DNA from: an uncultured Lachnospiraceae bacterium
GTDB lineage: Bacteria > Bacillota_A > Clostridia > Lachnospirales > Lachnospiraceae
Length of the DNA: 13,964 bases
Assembly (NCBI GenBank): GCA_947177885.1
Contig: CAMWWF010000036.1
Span: 1-13,964, forward strand
Direction: 5' to 3'
Positions 5,967-13,795 of this stretch are shown here, piece by piece. The notes beneath the pieces were generated by a model. It ran no database searches. It was not told the DNA's origin and was given only the letters and a program-made list of their open reading frames with translations. Position numbers and translations under genes: made by a program. Every line of letters starts with the position of its first letter. Within the stretch, counting starts at the first letter, position 1.

Positions 5967-7613
5967 ATGAAAGCGCTTTGGGAGGAAATCAGATATTTTT
6001 GGTCGAACAGAATATATGTGCTGGCGGTATCTCTGACGGCGGTGTGCAGTTATGGCTTTAAGATCTCTCATGAGACCATAGGAATTGATGACACCTGCAT
6101 TCCCCTGTATTTTGAGGATGGACTTGCGCCGGCAGTGGGTCGGTGGACTTTATATGTGGTCAATAAATTCTTTCATATATCTGAATTCGCTCCCTGGGTG
6201 ACGGAGCTGGCGGGAGTACTGCTTCTGCTGCTTGCCGCTGCGGTCTGGTGCGTTGTGTTTTCCGGGATAACAGGAAGAGAGGGGCATATGGCAGAGTATA
6301 CTGTCTTTTCGGTCCTCTTTCTCTCCTGTCCGCTGATCAGTGAGATTTATGTGTATTATCTCCATAATGGCATCAGCCTGGCGTACGGACTGACGGGAAT
6401 TGCGTTGCTGCTTCTGTTGAAAGCTCTGGAGGCGAAGACGGAGACGAGGAAAGGAGTGCGGTATCTCATAGGGGCAGCGGCGGTATTGGCAGTGGCTTTG
6501 GGGTGCTATGAATCCTTTATGATTGTGTTTGCCGTCGGGGCGGTTCTTCTCTTTATTCTGGCCAGAGGTTTTGCAAAGGATGAGAAAAAGTATTTGGCCG
6601 CTCCCTGGAAATGGGGAGGGGCATTGCTGGTCACGGGAGCAGCGGCCATTGGTTTCAGATGGTTGGTTCTGCGGCTGGTTTCAGGCATCTTTCATATTGA
6701 GATCCCGGAGAGTTATCGAGTGAAATATCGGAGCGTGTTTTCCTTTGGGGAGATCGACCGGGCAGAATTTTTTATGAAAATAAAGAGGTTCTGGGTCAAA
6801 TATTATTTGAATGCTTTTGCCTACCTTCCCATTGCCGTTCTGGTATTCGGCATAGCGGTTCTGTTGGTGATCTGTATTGTTCTGTGTATCCGCAAAAAAG
6901 ATATTTTTCTGCTGGCGGCAGCGCTGGCTGTGCCTGTCCTGCCGGCATGTATGGTGATCATAGAGGGAAAGGAGACCTACTATCGGGCTGCTCAATATGT
7001 TCCGCTGATAGGGGCTTTTGCCATTTTTCTGCTGCTGAAACTGATAAGAGAGCATCTGCCGCGATACTGTATGAGTGTCGGTGTGGCACTGGCAGTGGTA
7101 CTTTTGTGGAATCAGTGCGCAGAGATGAACAAATGGTTTTACGTGGATTATCTGAAATATCAGGATGCGAAAAAGGTGATGGAGCAGGTGGCTTTCAATC
7201 TGGAGAAGGATTTTGACACGGGAAAACCTGTTGTGTTCAGAGGCGCTTACAGAGTTCCCTATGGGATTGCCAAGGATGCCTATCTGGAGTATGACTCCGC
7301 AAAATACGGCTGGTTACGCCGGATCGGCGATATCATCGATCCGCATCTGGTAGAAAAATACAATGCCGAGGACGGCCATGGATATGTCTTTGCAGAGACT
7401 CCTGTGAATTCCGCTCTGCGGTGGGGAGTTACCGCTTTTGACGGTACGGCTTCCGAGCTGGGGAACTTCATGAATATGTTGGGGCATGATTTTGTGATCG
7501 AAAAAGATCTCCGGAAGATTGAGGATGCGGAAAAGCTTACGGAGGATATGCCCGAGTTCCCTGTAGAAGGTTATATCAGGGAATATGAAGAGTATATCAT
7601 CATAAATTTGTAG
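5967..7613 (+). CDS. GtrII-like membrane glucosyltransferase (GT-C)
   Basis: Polytopic membrane protein of 548 residues resembling the Glucos_trans_II (GtrII/GtrC-like) family, which transfers glucosyl groups from a polyprenyl-phosphate carrier to a surface polysaccharide on the outer face. Evidence: an N-terminal helix (about 16-33) ending in YGFKISHE, an outer-loop acidic pair GIDD (39-42), FEDGLAPAVGRW (49-60), YLHNGISLAYG (131-141), and further helices at about 80-99, 112-130, 136-152, 165-198, 216-235, 285-308, 312-331, 343-360 and 367-381. A soluble C-terminal region of about 160 residues follows (385-548). GGGAGG lies 9 bases before the ATG. The GtrB-type enzyme at 1441-2370 could supply the lipid-linked sugar. 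Substrate identity is inferred from the family and is uncertain. Confidence 0.8.
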   Translation: MKALWEEIRYFWSNRIYVLAVSLTAVCSYGFKISHETIGIDDTCIPLYFEDGLAPAVGRWTLYVVNKFFHISEFAPWVTELAGVLLLLLAAAVWCVVFSGITGREGHMAEYTVFSVLFLSCPLISEIYVYYLHNGISLAYGLTGIALLLLLKALEAKTETRKGVRYLIGAAAVLAVALGCYESFMIVFAVGAVLLFILARGFAKDEKKYLAAPWKWGGALLVTGAAAIGFRWLVLRLVSGIFHIEIPESYRVKYRSVFSFGEIDRAEFFMKIKRFWVKYYLNAFAYLPIAVLVFGIAVLLVICIVLCIRKKDIFLLAAALAVPVLPACMVIIEGKETYYRAAQYVPLIGAFAIFLLLKLIREHLPRYCMSVGVALAVVLLWNQCAEMNKWFYVDYLKYQDAKKVMEQVAFNLEKDFDTGKPVVFRGAYRVPYGIAKDAYLEYDSAKYGWLRRIGDIIDPHLVEKYNAEDGHGYVFAETPVNSALRWGVTAFDGTASELGNFMNMLGHDFVIEKDLRKIEDAEKLTEDMPEFPVEGYIREYEEYIIINL

Positions 7614-7637
7614 ATTATGTGAAAAATTCAGCTTTTC

Positions 7638-7666
7638 TGTACGAATGTGGGAAAATGTGGTATACT
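7638..7666 (+). promoter_or_regulatory. Internal extended -10 promoter before the phosphotransferase gene
   Basis: TGGTATACT (7658-7666) is an extended -10 element; the best -35 at 17 bp spacing, TGTACG, matches only 3 of 6. Transcription would start near 7673, about 40 bases before the gene. The -10 falls inside the left arm of an inverted repeat, GGTATAC (7659-7665) and GTATACC (7675-7681), so a repressor could block it. This would let the core assembly genes be transcribed apart from the upstream genes. Confidence 0.5.
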
Positions 7667-7711
7667 AATCAGATGTATACCTACACCGAAGACAATCGGA
7701 GGAAATAGATT

Positions 7712-9178
7712 TTGAGTGCAGTTACCAACGAAGAAAAGCTAAAAAAACTGGAAACTTATAAACGTCTGATTAATCTCGTGCTGGTAATGATCTGCCTGAC
7801 CCTGGAGGTGGGAGACTTTGCGTACCATTGGCTGGTTCATTTTCAGTACAGTGTGGTGGAGCAGCTGCGGGATTTCTGGAGAATGGGACATCTGGCGGAA
7901 ATCGGTTTTTACGCCATTGTGCTTCTGTTTCTTTCCAATATGTACGGCGGAATGCGTCTGGGATATCTGAAAAATGTGGAACTGATCTTTTCCCAGGTGT
8001 TTTCAACGATCCTGGCCAATATCATTATATACTTTGAGCTTTCCATTATGGCTCATCAAGCTTTTGTGCCTAAAGTATTTCTCATGATGATGATGGAACA
8101 GACTGTGATCGTGGTCGTATATATTAATGCGGCGAACCGTATTTACAAGTCCATCTTTCCGCCCAGAAAGCTGTTCCTTGTCCACGGCTACAGGCCTGTG
8201 GAGGATATCTGCAGTAAATTTGAGAGCAGAAGGGATAAGTATAAGATCACCAGGACAGTCCATATCAGAGAAGGCTATAAAAAGATCTGCGGTATGATTG
8301 CGGAATCCTACGATAAGGAAGAGTGTAATGCGGTAGTGATCGGGGATATGTCCGTGGAGGACAGGAATCTCTTATTAAAGTTCTGCTACGGAAGGGGCAT
8401 ACGTGTGTATCTGCTTCCTAAGATCACGGATGTGATCCTGATGGGGGCGGAAGAGCTTCACATTTTTGACACTCCCATTATGCTCACCAGAGAGTACAGT
8501 CTGACTATGGAACAGAGATTCCTGAAGCGGGCGGTGGATATTGTGTGTGCACTGATCCTGCTGATCATAGCTTCTCCGTTTATGCTGTTGACGGCGGTTG
8601 TCATCAGGCTGTATGATGGAGGACCTGTGTTGTACAGACAGGTGCGCTGCACTCTGAACCGCAGAGAGTTCGAAATTATGAAATTCAGAAGTATGCGAAC
8701 GGATGCGGAGAAGGATGGGGTGGCAAGACTGGCGCAGAAGAATGACGACCGTATCACACCAATCGGAAAATTTATCCGGAAATGCAGGATAGACGAGCTT
8801 CCCCAGCTGTTCAATATTCTGAAGGGGGATATGTCCTTTATCGGCCCGAGACCGGAACGGCCCGAGATCATTGAGCAATATCTGGAGGTTATGCCGGAAT
8901 TTGCATACCGCATGAAGGTAAAGGCGGGGCTTGCCGGCTTTGCGCAGGTATACGGGAAATACAATACCTCGCCTTACGACAAGCTCAAGCTGGATCTGAC
9001 TTATATAGAAAATTATTCCTTTTGGATGGATATCAAACTGATGCTGCTGACATTGAAAGTCCTTTTCTGGCCCGACAGCACAGAGGGCGTGGAGACAGAG
9101 CAGATCACTGCCCTCAGGGAGGAAAAGGAATGGCAGAGGCAGCAGAAGAAGCAGGAACTGGATGACGGGGGGCAATAA
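7712..9178 (+). CDS. Exopolysaccharide polyprenyl glycosylphosphotransferase (initiating enzyme)
   Basis: Membrane enzyme that transfers a sugar-1-phosphate from a nucleotide sugar to undecaprenyl phosphate, the first committed step of repeat-unit synthesis. The 488-residue protein has the standard architecture: four N-terminal helices (about 20-40, 62-78, 92-112, 120-142), a Rossmann-like middle domain (about 150-255), a membrane hairpin (272-300), and the bacterial sugar-transferase catalytic domain with GGPVLYRQVR (303-312), EIMKFRSMRTDAEKDG (321-336), ITPIGKFIRKCRIDELPQLF (348-367), GDMSFIGPRPERP (372-384), KAGLAGFAQVYGKYNT (404-419) and YIENYSFWMDIKLML (431-445). The start is TTG at 7712, with GGAGGA 8 bases upstream; the next in-frame ATG lies inside the first helix. 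A Gln/Glu/Lys-rich tail follows the domain. Which sugar it transfers cannot be told. Confidence 0.95.
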   Translation: MSAVTNEEKLKKLETYKRLINLVLVMICLTLEVGDFAYHWLVHFQYSVVEQLRDFWRMGHLAEIGFYAIVLLFLSNMYGGMRLGYLKNVELIFSQVFSTILANIIIYFELSIMAHQAFVPKVFLMMMMEQTVIVVVYINAANRIYKSIFPPRKLFLVHGYRPVEDICSKFESRRDKYKITRTVHIREGYKKICGMIAESYDKEECNAVVIGDMSVEDRNLLLKFCYGRGIRVYLLPKITDVILMGAEELHIFDTPIMLTREYSLTMEQRFLKRAVDIVCALILLIIASPFMLLTAVVIRLYDGGPVLYRQVRCTLNRREFEIMKFRSMRTDAEKDGVARLAQKNDDRITPIGKFIRKCRIDELPQLFNILKGDMSFIGPRPERPEIIEQYLEVMPEFAYRMKVKAGLAGFAQVYGKYNTSPYDKLKLDLTYIENYSFWMDIKLMLLTLKVLFWPDSTEGVETEQITALREEKEWQRQQKKQELDDGGQ

Positions 9179-9244
9179 ATCTGCCGTCGTGAGGGGAAAC
9201 GGGCAGCACAATATTGCCGACGTTCGGAAATGGAGAGAGAACAG

Positions 9245-10321
9245 ATGTGGGAAGGAAAAGAGCCATTTGATTTAAGACTGACGGTACTCCGTCTGATCGC
9301 CTGTCTGGATAAAGTGCTGGTATTTACATTGGTGGGAACATTGCTGTTCGGCGGCGGATACTATGTGAAAAATGTGTTGCTGCGCTCCGAAAAACAATAT
9401 GGAGTAACCTCTGTTTACCGTGTGGAATATCTGGTTGAGGAGGAGAAGGATATAGGCGTCGTCTATATTAATGAGATGAGCTGGAATACTTATGTCCAGA
9501 CGCAGGAGTTTCTGGATGCGGTGATGAAGCATATGGAGATAAACGGCAGTTACATGGACAGCAACTGGATGGACAGCATCACCGAGGAGCAGGTGTCGGA
9601 ATCTCTGACAGCCTGCCTGGCGTCGGATCTGCGGGTTCCCTCTACCACTGTTGTCACCAATTCCGAAGCTGTAAGCCTTTTTATCGCGAGAGCGGTGGAG
9701 CAGACCATGACGGAAGAGTTCCCGGAAGGAATCAGGGAGATAACTGACATTCGTGTCATTGACGCTCCCGAGACTGCCGAGGAAGTGGTGCCTGATGTGC
9801 GTCCGGGAAGGGCGTTTGCGTTAAGCGCTGTTCTCAGTTGTTTCTTTACCGTGGTGATCCTGCTGTTAAAAGAGACCGGGGATGATAATATATGGCTCCC
9901 GGCTACCATTAAACTGCGTTATGGTGTGAAGACCGCAGGCACTCTGGAAAGTCCCGAACTGCCTGAGAACCTTCATTATATGTATAAGGAAAAGAAAAGA
10001 GTGGCTGTCTGTGGTGTGCAGACAGAGACCGATCCGGTGGAAATACTGGCCTCTCTCCGTGAGAAGTGTACGGAAGGTCTGGAAGAATGGTTTGCGGTGC
10101 CCTCCCCCATACTTTGCCCGGAGAGCTGCAGAGTATTGCGGGAGGCGGATGGGATTCTGCTGGCAGTACAGGCGGGAGCGCACGCAGGCGGACAGTTGAA
10201 ATACTGTCTGGAGTATCTGCGACAGCAAGATTGCAAAGAGACGTCTGTCATTTTATGGAATGCGGACGAAAAACTGATCAGGGCGTACTATTTTGGAAGC
10301 CGTTTGACCATGCGGAAATGA
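9245..10321 (+). CDS. Wzz-like chain-length protein with degenerate kinase-like C-terminus
   Basis: Polysaccharide co-polymerase that would help set chain length with the polymerase. Numbered from the ATG at 9230, there is a first membrane helix at about 28-48, an outer domain of about 145 residues starting YGVTSVYRVEYLV, and a second helix at about 194-214 preceded by PDVRPGRAFALSAVLS, the Pro-rich arrangement of the family. After the second helix comes a cytoplasmic part (about 255-359) with KRVAVCGVQ, READGILLAVQAGAH and ETSVILWNADEKLIRAYYFG, which has the strand order of CpsD/bacterial tyrosine kinases but no Walker A GK[ST], no Walker A' aspartate pattern and no Tyr cluster. It therefore looks like a pseudo-kinase domain. 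The ATG at 9245 follows GGAGAGA by 7 bases and is preferred; the 9230 ATG has no clear ribosome site. The TGA overlaps the ATG of an 89-bp unsupported frame. Confidence 0.8.
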   Translation: MWEGKEPFDLRLTVLRLIACLDKVLVFTLVGTLLFGGGYYVKNVLLRSEKQYGVTSVYRVEYLVEEEKDIGVVYINEMSWNTYVQTQEFLDAVMKHMEINGSYMDSNWMDSITEEQVSESLTACLASDLRVPSTTVVTNSEAVSLFIARAVEQTMTEEFPEGIREITDIRVIDAPETAEEVVPDVRPGRAFALSAVLSCFFTVVILLLKETGDDNIWLPATIKLRYGVKTAGTLESPELPENLHYMYKEKKRVAVCGVQTETDPVEILASLREKCTEGLEEWFAVPSPILCPESCRVLREADGILLAVQAGAHAGGQLKYCLEYLRQQDCKETSVILWNADEKLIRAYYFGSRLTMRK

Positions 10322-10406
10322 ACACGCTCTTGCGGGATATGTCGGTATGGGCTTGTGCGCGGACAGGCTGCGATGTATGGCGGCTGCGGGAACGGACGGA
10401 TGATAT

Positions 10407-11219
10407 GTGAGGTATGACGGAGTGAGAGGAAATAGGAAGGTTCAGGTATTGGCATCCGTTATGAACGAGACCATGGAAAATATTGTGGAACGTATGCGGC
10501 TGGATTCCGACGCTGTGATCATCAATCAGTGCGAATGTCTGAAGATGCAGGAGATGGAGCACAGGGGACATACCATACGTTTTTACTCCTTTCCTGACAG
10601 GGGAGTGGGCAGAAGCCGTAACGAGGCGATCCTGAGGGCGGATCAGGATATTTGCCTGTTTTCGGACGGGGATATCGTATATGAACCGGGATACGCGGAA
10701 GCGATTGCCGCTGAGTTTGAGAGAAATCCCAGGGCGGATATGATCCTGTTCAATATCACCGTGGAGGAATCCAGAAGAACTTATCATATCGAGGAACGGA
10801 AAAAGGTACATTGGTATAATTACGGCAGATATGGGGCGGTCAGCTTCGCCGTACGGAGAGACAGCCTTCTGAGATCAGGAGTCACTTTTTCCCTTCTCTT
10901 TGGCGGCGGCGCGAAATACAGCAACGGCGAGGACAGTCTTTTTTTAAAGGAATTCATGGATAAAGGCTATCAGGTCTATACGGCGCCTGTCACCATTGGA
11001 AGGGAGGAAGCGGGGGATTCCACCTGGTTTGCCGGATATAACGAGAAGTTTTTCACGGACAGGGGAGTGCTGTATCACTATTTGTACGGGAGGTTGGCAC
11101 AGGCAATGAGCCTTCGGTTCCTGCTTGCACACAGGAAACTCTTCTGCAGTGAAGTGAGTGTAAGGCAGGCCTATGCCTGGATGAGGCAGGGAGTACGGGA
11201 GGTCGGGAATGGAACGTAG
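10407..11219 (+). CDS. GT2-like glycosyltransferase
   Basis: Cytoplasmic glycosyltransferase of about 270 residues. Numbered from the GTG at 10407: KVQVLASVMNETMENIVERM (11-30), SDAVIINQC (34-42), FPDRGVGRSRNEAI (62-75), and LFSDGDIVYEPGYAE (84-98), where DGD is the likely metal/nucleotide-sugar motif; FGGGAKYSNGEDSLFLKE (165-182) holds the acidic ED pair. This set is typical of a Firmicute capsule GT2 subgroup whose N-terminus lacks the classical VSVIIPxYN. The start is uncertain: GTG 10407 overlaps a TGA of another frame and has no good ribosome site; GTG 10422 is equally possible and still leaves KVQVLAS intact. The 3' end overlaps the EpsG-like gene by 11 bases, so the two are coupled. 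Confidence 0.85.
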   Translation: MRYDGVRGNRKVQVLASVMNETMENIVERMRLDSDAVIINQCECLKMQEMEHRGHTIRFYSFPDRGVGRSRNEAILRADQDICLFSDGDIVYEPGYAEAIAAEFERNPRADMILFNITVEESRRTYHIEERKKVHWYNYGRYGAVSFAVRRDSLLRSGVTFSLLFGGGAKYSNGEDSLFLKEFMDKGYQVYTAPVTIGREEAGDSTWFAGYNEKFFTDRGVLYHYLYGRLAQAMSLRFLLAHRKLFCSEVSVRQAYAWMRQGVREVGNGT

Positions 11220-12342
11220 CGCACTTGTTTATGTCCTGTTGACTGCAGTGACAGTTCTGCTGGGGCTTTGTGTAGATAATCGGGAATACGTGTCCGGTTA
11301 TATCAGCGGCAGAAGGAAAGCCGGCACGGCTGTGTACATGGATCGCAGACAGGCGAGAAATCACATCGCTGTGTTTGCCGTGTTCTGCCTGATGGCGGGT
11401 GTGTCCGCATGCCGTATTGCGGTAGGGAATGATTACTGGGTCTACCGGGATAATTTTAAGCTGATTGCGCAGGGAAGGTATGTGTCCTACGAATGGGGCT
11501 TCAATCTGATCGTAAAGTGGATACAACAGATTTTCGGTTATGATCACTATCTTCCTGTTTTTGGCTTTTTTTCCATTGTAACCGTATTTTTCTTTGTAAA
11601 GGCCCTGGAAGATCAGGGAAGTGACTTTGCGGTTTCGCTGTTTCTGCTGATGACGGGCGGATATTATTTTAACAGTTTAAATACCGTGCGTTATTATTTG
11701 GCTCTTTCCATAGCGCTCTATTCCATGAAATATGTCCTGAGGGGTGATTACGGCAAGTTTGTTGTCTGGGTACTGGCGGGCGCTTTGTTTCACAAGTCCA
11801 TCCTGTTGGTGCTGCCGGTCTATCTGCTGGCAAGATTCCTGGCAGCGGCGAAGCTTAAGAAATGGCATTATATCGTGGGCGGCATTTTGATCGCCAGCCT
11901 GATCTTCGGTCAGAGCATCTATCAGGAGATCATATTTTACTTTTATCCCTACTACAGAAATTCCATGTTTGATAAAGGTCAGATCTCTTATGTCAATATA
12001 GCAAAATGTGTCTGCGTTCTAATCTTATGTGCGATCTGTTATAGAAAAAGTTTAAGGACGAATTTATTTAACAGGTTTTATTTCTTTCTGAATCTGACAG
12101 GGCTTGTGGTATACTGTTGCGGCTCTTTTATCCCGGAGGTGTCCAGAGTGGGATACTATATGATCATATCCCAGATATTTCTGCTTCCCGGACTTTTGAA
12201 GGATATGAGGGAAGGATGGCTGAGAAAGCTCTGCTGTACCGGAGTTGTCGTAGGATTTACTTTATACTTTCTGCTTCTGTTAAGGGGAATGTATGCTGTG
12301 GATGTGCGCCTGCTCCCTTATTTAAATTGGATATTTAATTAA
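11209..12342 (+). CDS. EpsG-family membrane protein, probable EPS polymerase
   Basis: Polytopic membrane protein of 377 residues with about nine to eleven hydrophobic segments, matching the EpsG family of Firmicute exopolysaccharide loci, which is thought to act like Wzy in polymerising repeat units on the outer face. Family marks: CRIAVGNDYWVYRDNF (68-83) in an outer loop, SYEWGFNLIVKWI (93-105), FFNSLNTVRYYLALSIALY-like YFNSLNTVRYYLA (153-165), and GALFHKSIL (191-199) with the conserved His195-Lys196. The ATG is preceded by GGGAGG at 6 bases, located inside the end of the preceding gene. A 24-bp near-perfect palindrome spans its stop codon. Polymerase activity is inferred from the family. 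Confidence 0.9.
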   Translation: MERSALVYVLLTAVTVLLGLCVDNREYVSGYISGRRKAGTAVYMDRRQARNHIAVFAVFCLMAGVSACRIAVGNDYWVYRDNFKLIAQGRYVSYEWGFNLIVKWIQQIFGYDHYLPVFGFFSIVTVFFFVKALEDQGSDFAVSLFLLMTGGYYFNSLNTVRYYLALSIALYSMKYVLRGDYGKFVVWVLAGALFHKSILLVLPVYLLARFLAAAKLKKWHYIVGGILIASLIFGQSIYQEIIFYFYPYYRNSMFDKGQISYVNIAKCVCVLILCAICYRKSLRTNLFNRFYFFLNLTGLVVYCCGSFIPEVSRVGYYMIISQIFLLPGLLKDMREGWLRKLCCTGVVVGFTLYFLLLLRGMYAVDVRLLPYLNWIFN

Positions 12343-12358
12343 AACATGTTTTGATTAA
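12335..12358. repeat. 24-bp near-perfect palindrome at the EpsG stop codon
   Basis: The left half TTAATTAAAACA and right half TGTTTTGATTAA are reverse complements apart from one base, with a perfect 12-bp core AAAACATGTTTT. It covers the EpsG stop (12340-12342) and the start of the 67-bp gap before the next gene. An RNA hairpin here would be almost all A-U and has no T-run, so a protein-binding dyad is at least as likely as a terminator. No promoter was found between it and the next gene. Confidence 0.5.
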
Positions 12359-12409
12359 TGGCTCATTTCGGGCCGGATTTGCTGATCACGGAAAGGTATG
12401 TGAATTTCG

Positions 12410-13783
12410 ATGAAGGTTTTATGGCTCTGCAATGTGATGATTCCCCTGGCGGCGGAGATATTTAATGTGGAAGCTACCAATAAGGAAGGCTGGATCAGTG
12501 GTCTGGCTGCCGTGATGTTGGAAAGGCGTTATGAAAATGATATCGAGCTTGCCATTGCATTTCCCGGAGGGAAGGAGATATTTTCCGATGGACATGACGT
12601 CTGCAGGAAGGCGGTTTCCACTGAGAACGGAGAGCTTACGTGCTATGGTTTTTATGAAGACACAACACGTCCCGATCTCTATGACAGAGGGCTGGAGGAT
12701 CGCCTTGGGGAAATTGTAAAGGCGTTTCGGCCTGATATTGTGCATTGCTTCGGCACGGAGTATCCGCATACGCTTGCCATGTGCCGCGTATTTCCTCAAA
12801 AGAACAGGCTGTTGCTGGGGATCCAGGGATTATGTGCAGTCTGTGCAAACGCCTATTTCGCCAATATGCCGGAAAAGGCGGTGAATGTCAGGACCCTTAG
12901 AGACCGGCTGCGAAAAGACGGACTGAGAGAGCAGCAGAATAAATTTGTACGCCGCGGCATTATGGAGACGGAGGCGGTGAAGCTGGCCGGAAATGTAACA
13001 GGACGAACGGAGTGGGATCGGTATTACACGGGAGAATGGAATGAGAACATATGTTATTATAATATGAACGAGACGCTGCGACCGGAATTCTACGGGCAAT
13101 GCTGGGACCCGGAGAGCTGCGAGAAGCATTCTATTTTCCTGAGTCAGGGAGACTATCCGCTGAAGGGTCTGCATTATGTGCTGGCAGCTCTGCCCGCGAT
13201 CAGGGAAAAGTATCCCGATGTGAAGGTGTATATTGCAGGACAGGATCTGACTCGGTATGACACTTTAAAGCATAAGCTGAAAATATCCGGTTACGGGAAA
13301 TATCTGCGCAGCCTGATCAGGGAGAACGGAGCGGAAGAGCAGGTGGTGTTTACCGGCAAGTTGGATTCCGGGCAGATGCGGGACCAATATCTGAGGTGCA
13401 GCCTCTTTGTCTGTCCTTCGTCCCTTGAAAATTCGCCCAATTCCCTGGGGGAAGCCATGCTGCTGGGCATGCCCTGCGTGAGCGCGGATGTGGGAGGGAT
13501 TCCCAGTATCTTTTCTTTCGGGAAGGACGGTATTTTGTATGAAGGATTTCGAAGCGCTGAAAACCGGTTTGATGACGTGAGCCGTCTGGAGGGAAAGGAA
13601 GACAGGCAGATGGAAGTGATTGCCGGACGTCTCTCGGCGGCGGTTATAGAGATGTGGACCGATCCGGAGAAAAGGAAGGTTTATTGTAAAAACGCAAAGT
13701 CTCATGCGGAGAGGACTCATGACCGTCAGCGGAATTATGTAAGGCTGATGGAAATTTATTCAGAAATATCAAAGAAATGCTAA
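12410..13783 (+). CDS. GT4 (GT-B fold) glycosyltransferase
   Basis: Retaining glycosyltransferase of 457 residues with the two-domain GT-B layout. The N-terminal acceptor domain opens MKVLWLCNVMIP and includes FRPDIVHCFGTEYPHTL (106-122) and an unusual GLCAVCANAYF (140-150). The C-terminal nucleotide-sugar domain has SQGDYPLKGLHYVLAALPAI (245-264), VKVYIAG (271-277), VVFTGKLDSGQM (312-323), SLFVCPSSLENSPNSLGEAM with the E(x7)E signature Glu340/Glu348, and LGMPCVSADVGGIPS (352-366). It would add a hexose to the growing lipid-linked repeat unit. The ATG has no strong ribosome site (GGAAAGG is about 13 bases away), but the N-terminus fits the family. The next gene starts 12 bases after its stop, so they are co-transcribed. 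Confidence 0.9.
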   Translation: MKVLWLCNVMIPLAAEIFNVEATNKEGWISGLAAVMLERRYENDIELAIAFPGGKEIFSDGHDVCRKAVSTENGELTCYGFYEDTTRPDLYDRGLEDRLGEIVKAFRPDIVHCFGTEYPHTLAMCRVFPQKNRLLLGIQGLCAVCANAYFANMPEKAVNVRTLRDRLRKDGLREQQNKFVRRGIMETEAVKLAGNVTGRTEWDRYYTGEWNENICYYNMNETLRPEFYGQCWDPESCEKHSIFLSQGDYPLKGLHYVLAALPAIREKYPDVKVYIAGQDLTRYDTLKHKLKISGYGKYLRSLIRENGAEEQVVFTGKLDSGQMRDQYLRCSLFVCPSSLENSPNSLGEAMLLGMPCVSADVGGIPSIFSFGKDGILYEGFRSAENRFDDVSRLEGKEDRQMEVIAGRLSAAVIEMWTDPEKRKVYCKNAKSHAERTHDRQRNYVRLMEIYSEISKKC

Positions 13784-13795
13784 GGAAATTAAATT

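Noticed and set aside
7621..7637. GAAAA and TTTTC hairpin after the GtrII-like gene as a terminator
   Set aside because: Five A-U-rich pairs and no T-run do not make a credible intrinsic terminator.
8375..9211. Long minus-strand frame of 278 codons opposite the phosphotransferase gene
   Set aside because: It lies entirely antisense to a strongly conserved catalytic domain, is rich in Gln, His and Leu as antisense frames usually are, and shows no family motif.
10318..10410. Thirty-codon frame whose ATG overlaps the stop of the Wzz-like gene and whose end overlaps the next start
   Set aside because: The ATGA overlap looks like coupling, but the residues show no family, membrane or motif character and no ribosome site, so chance is more likely.
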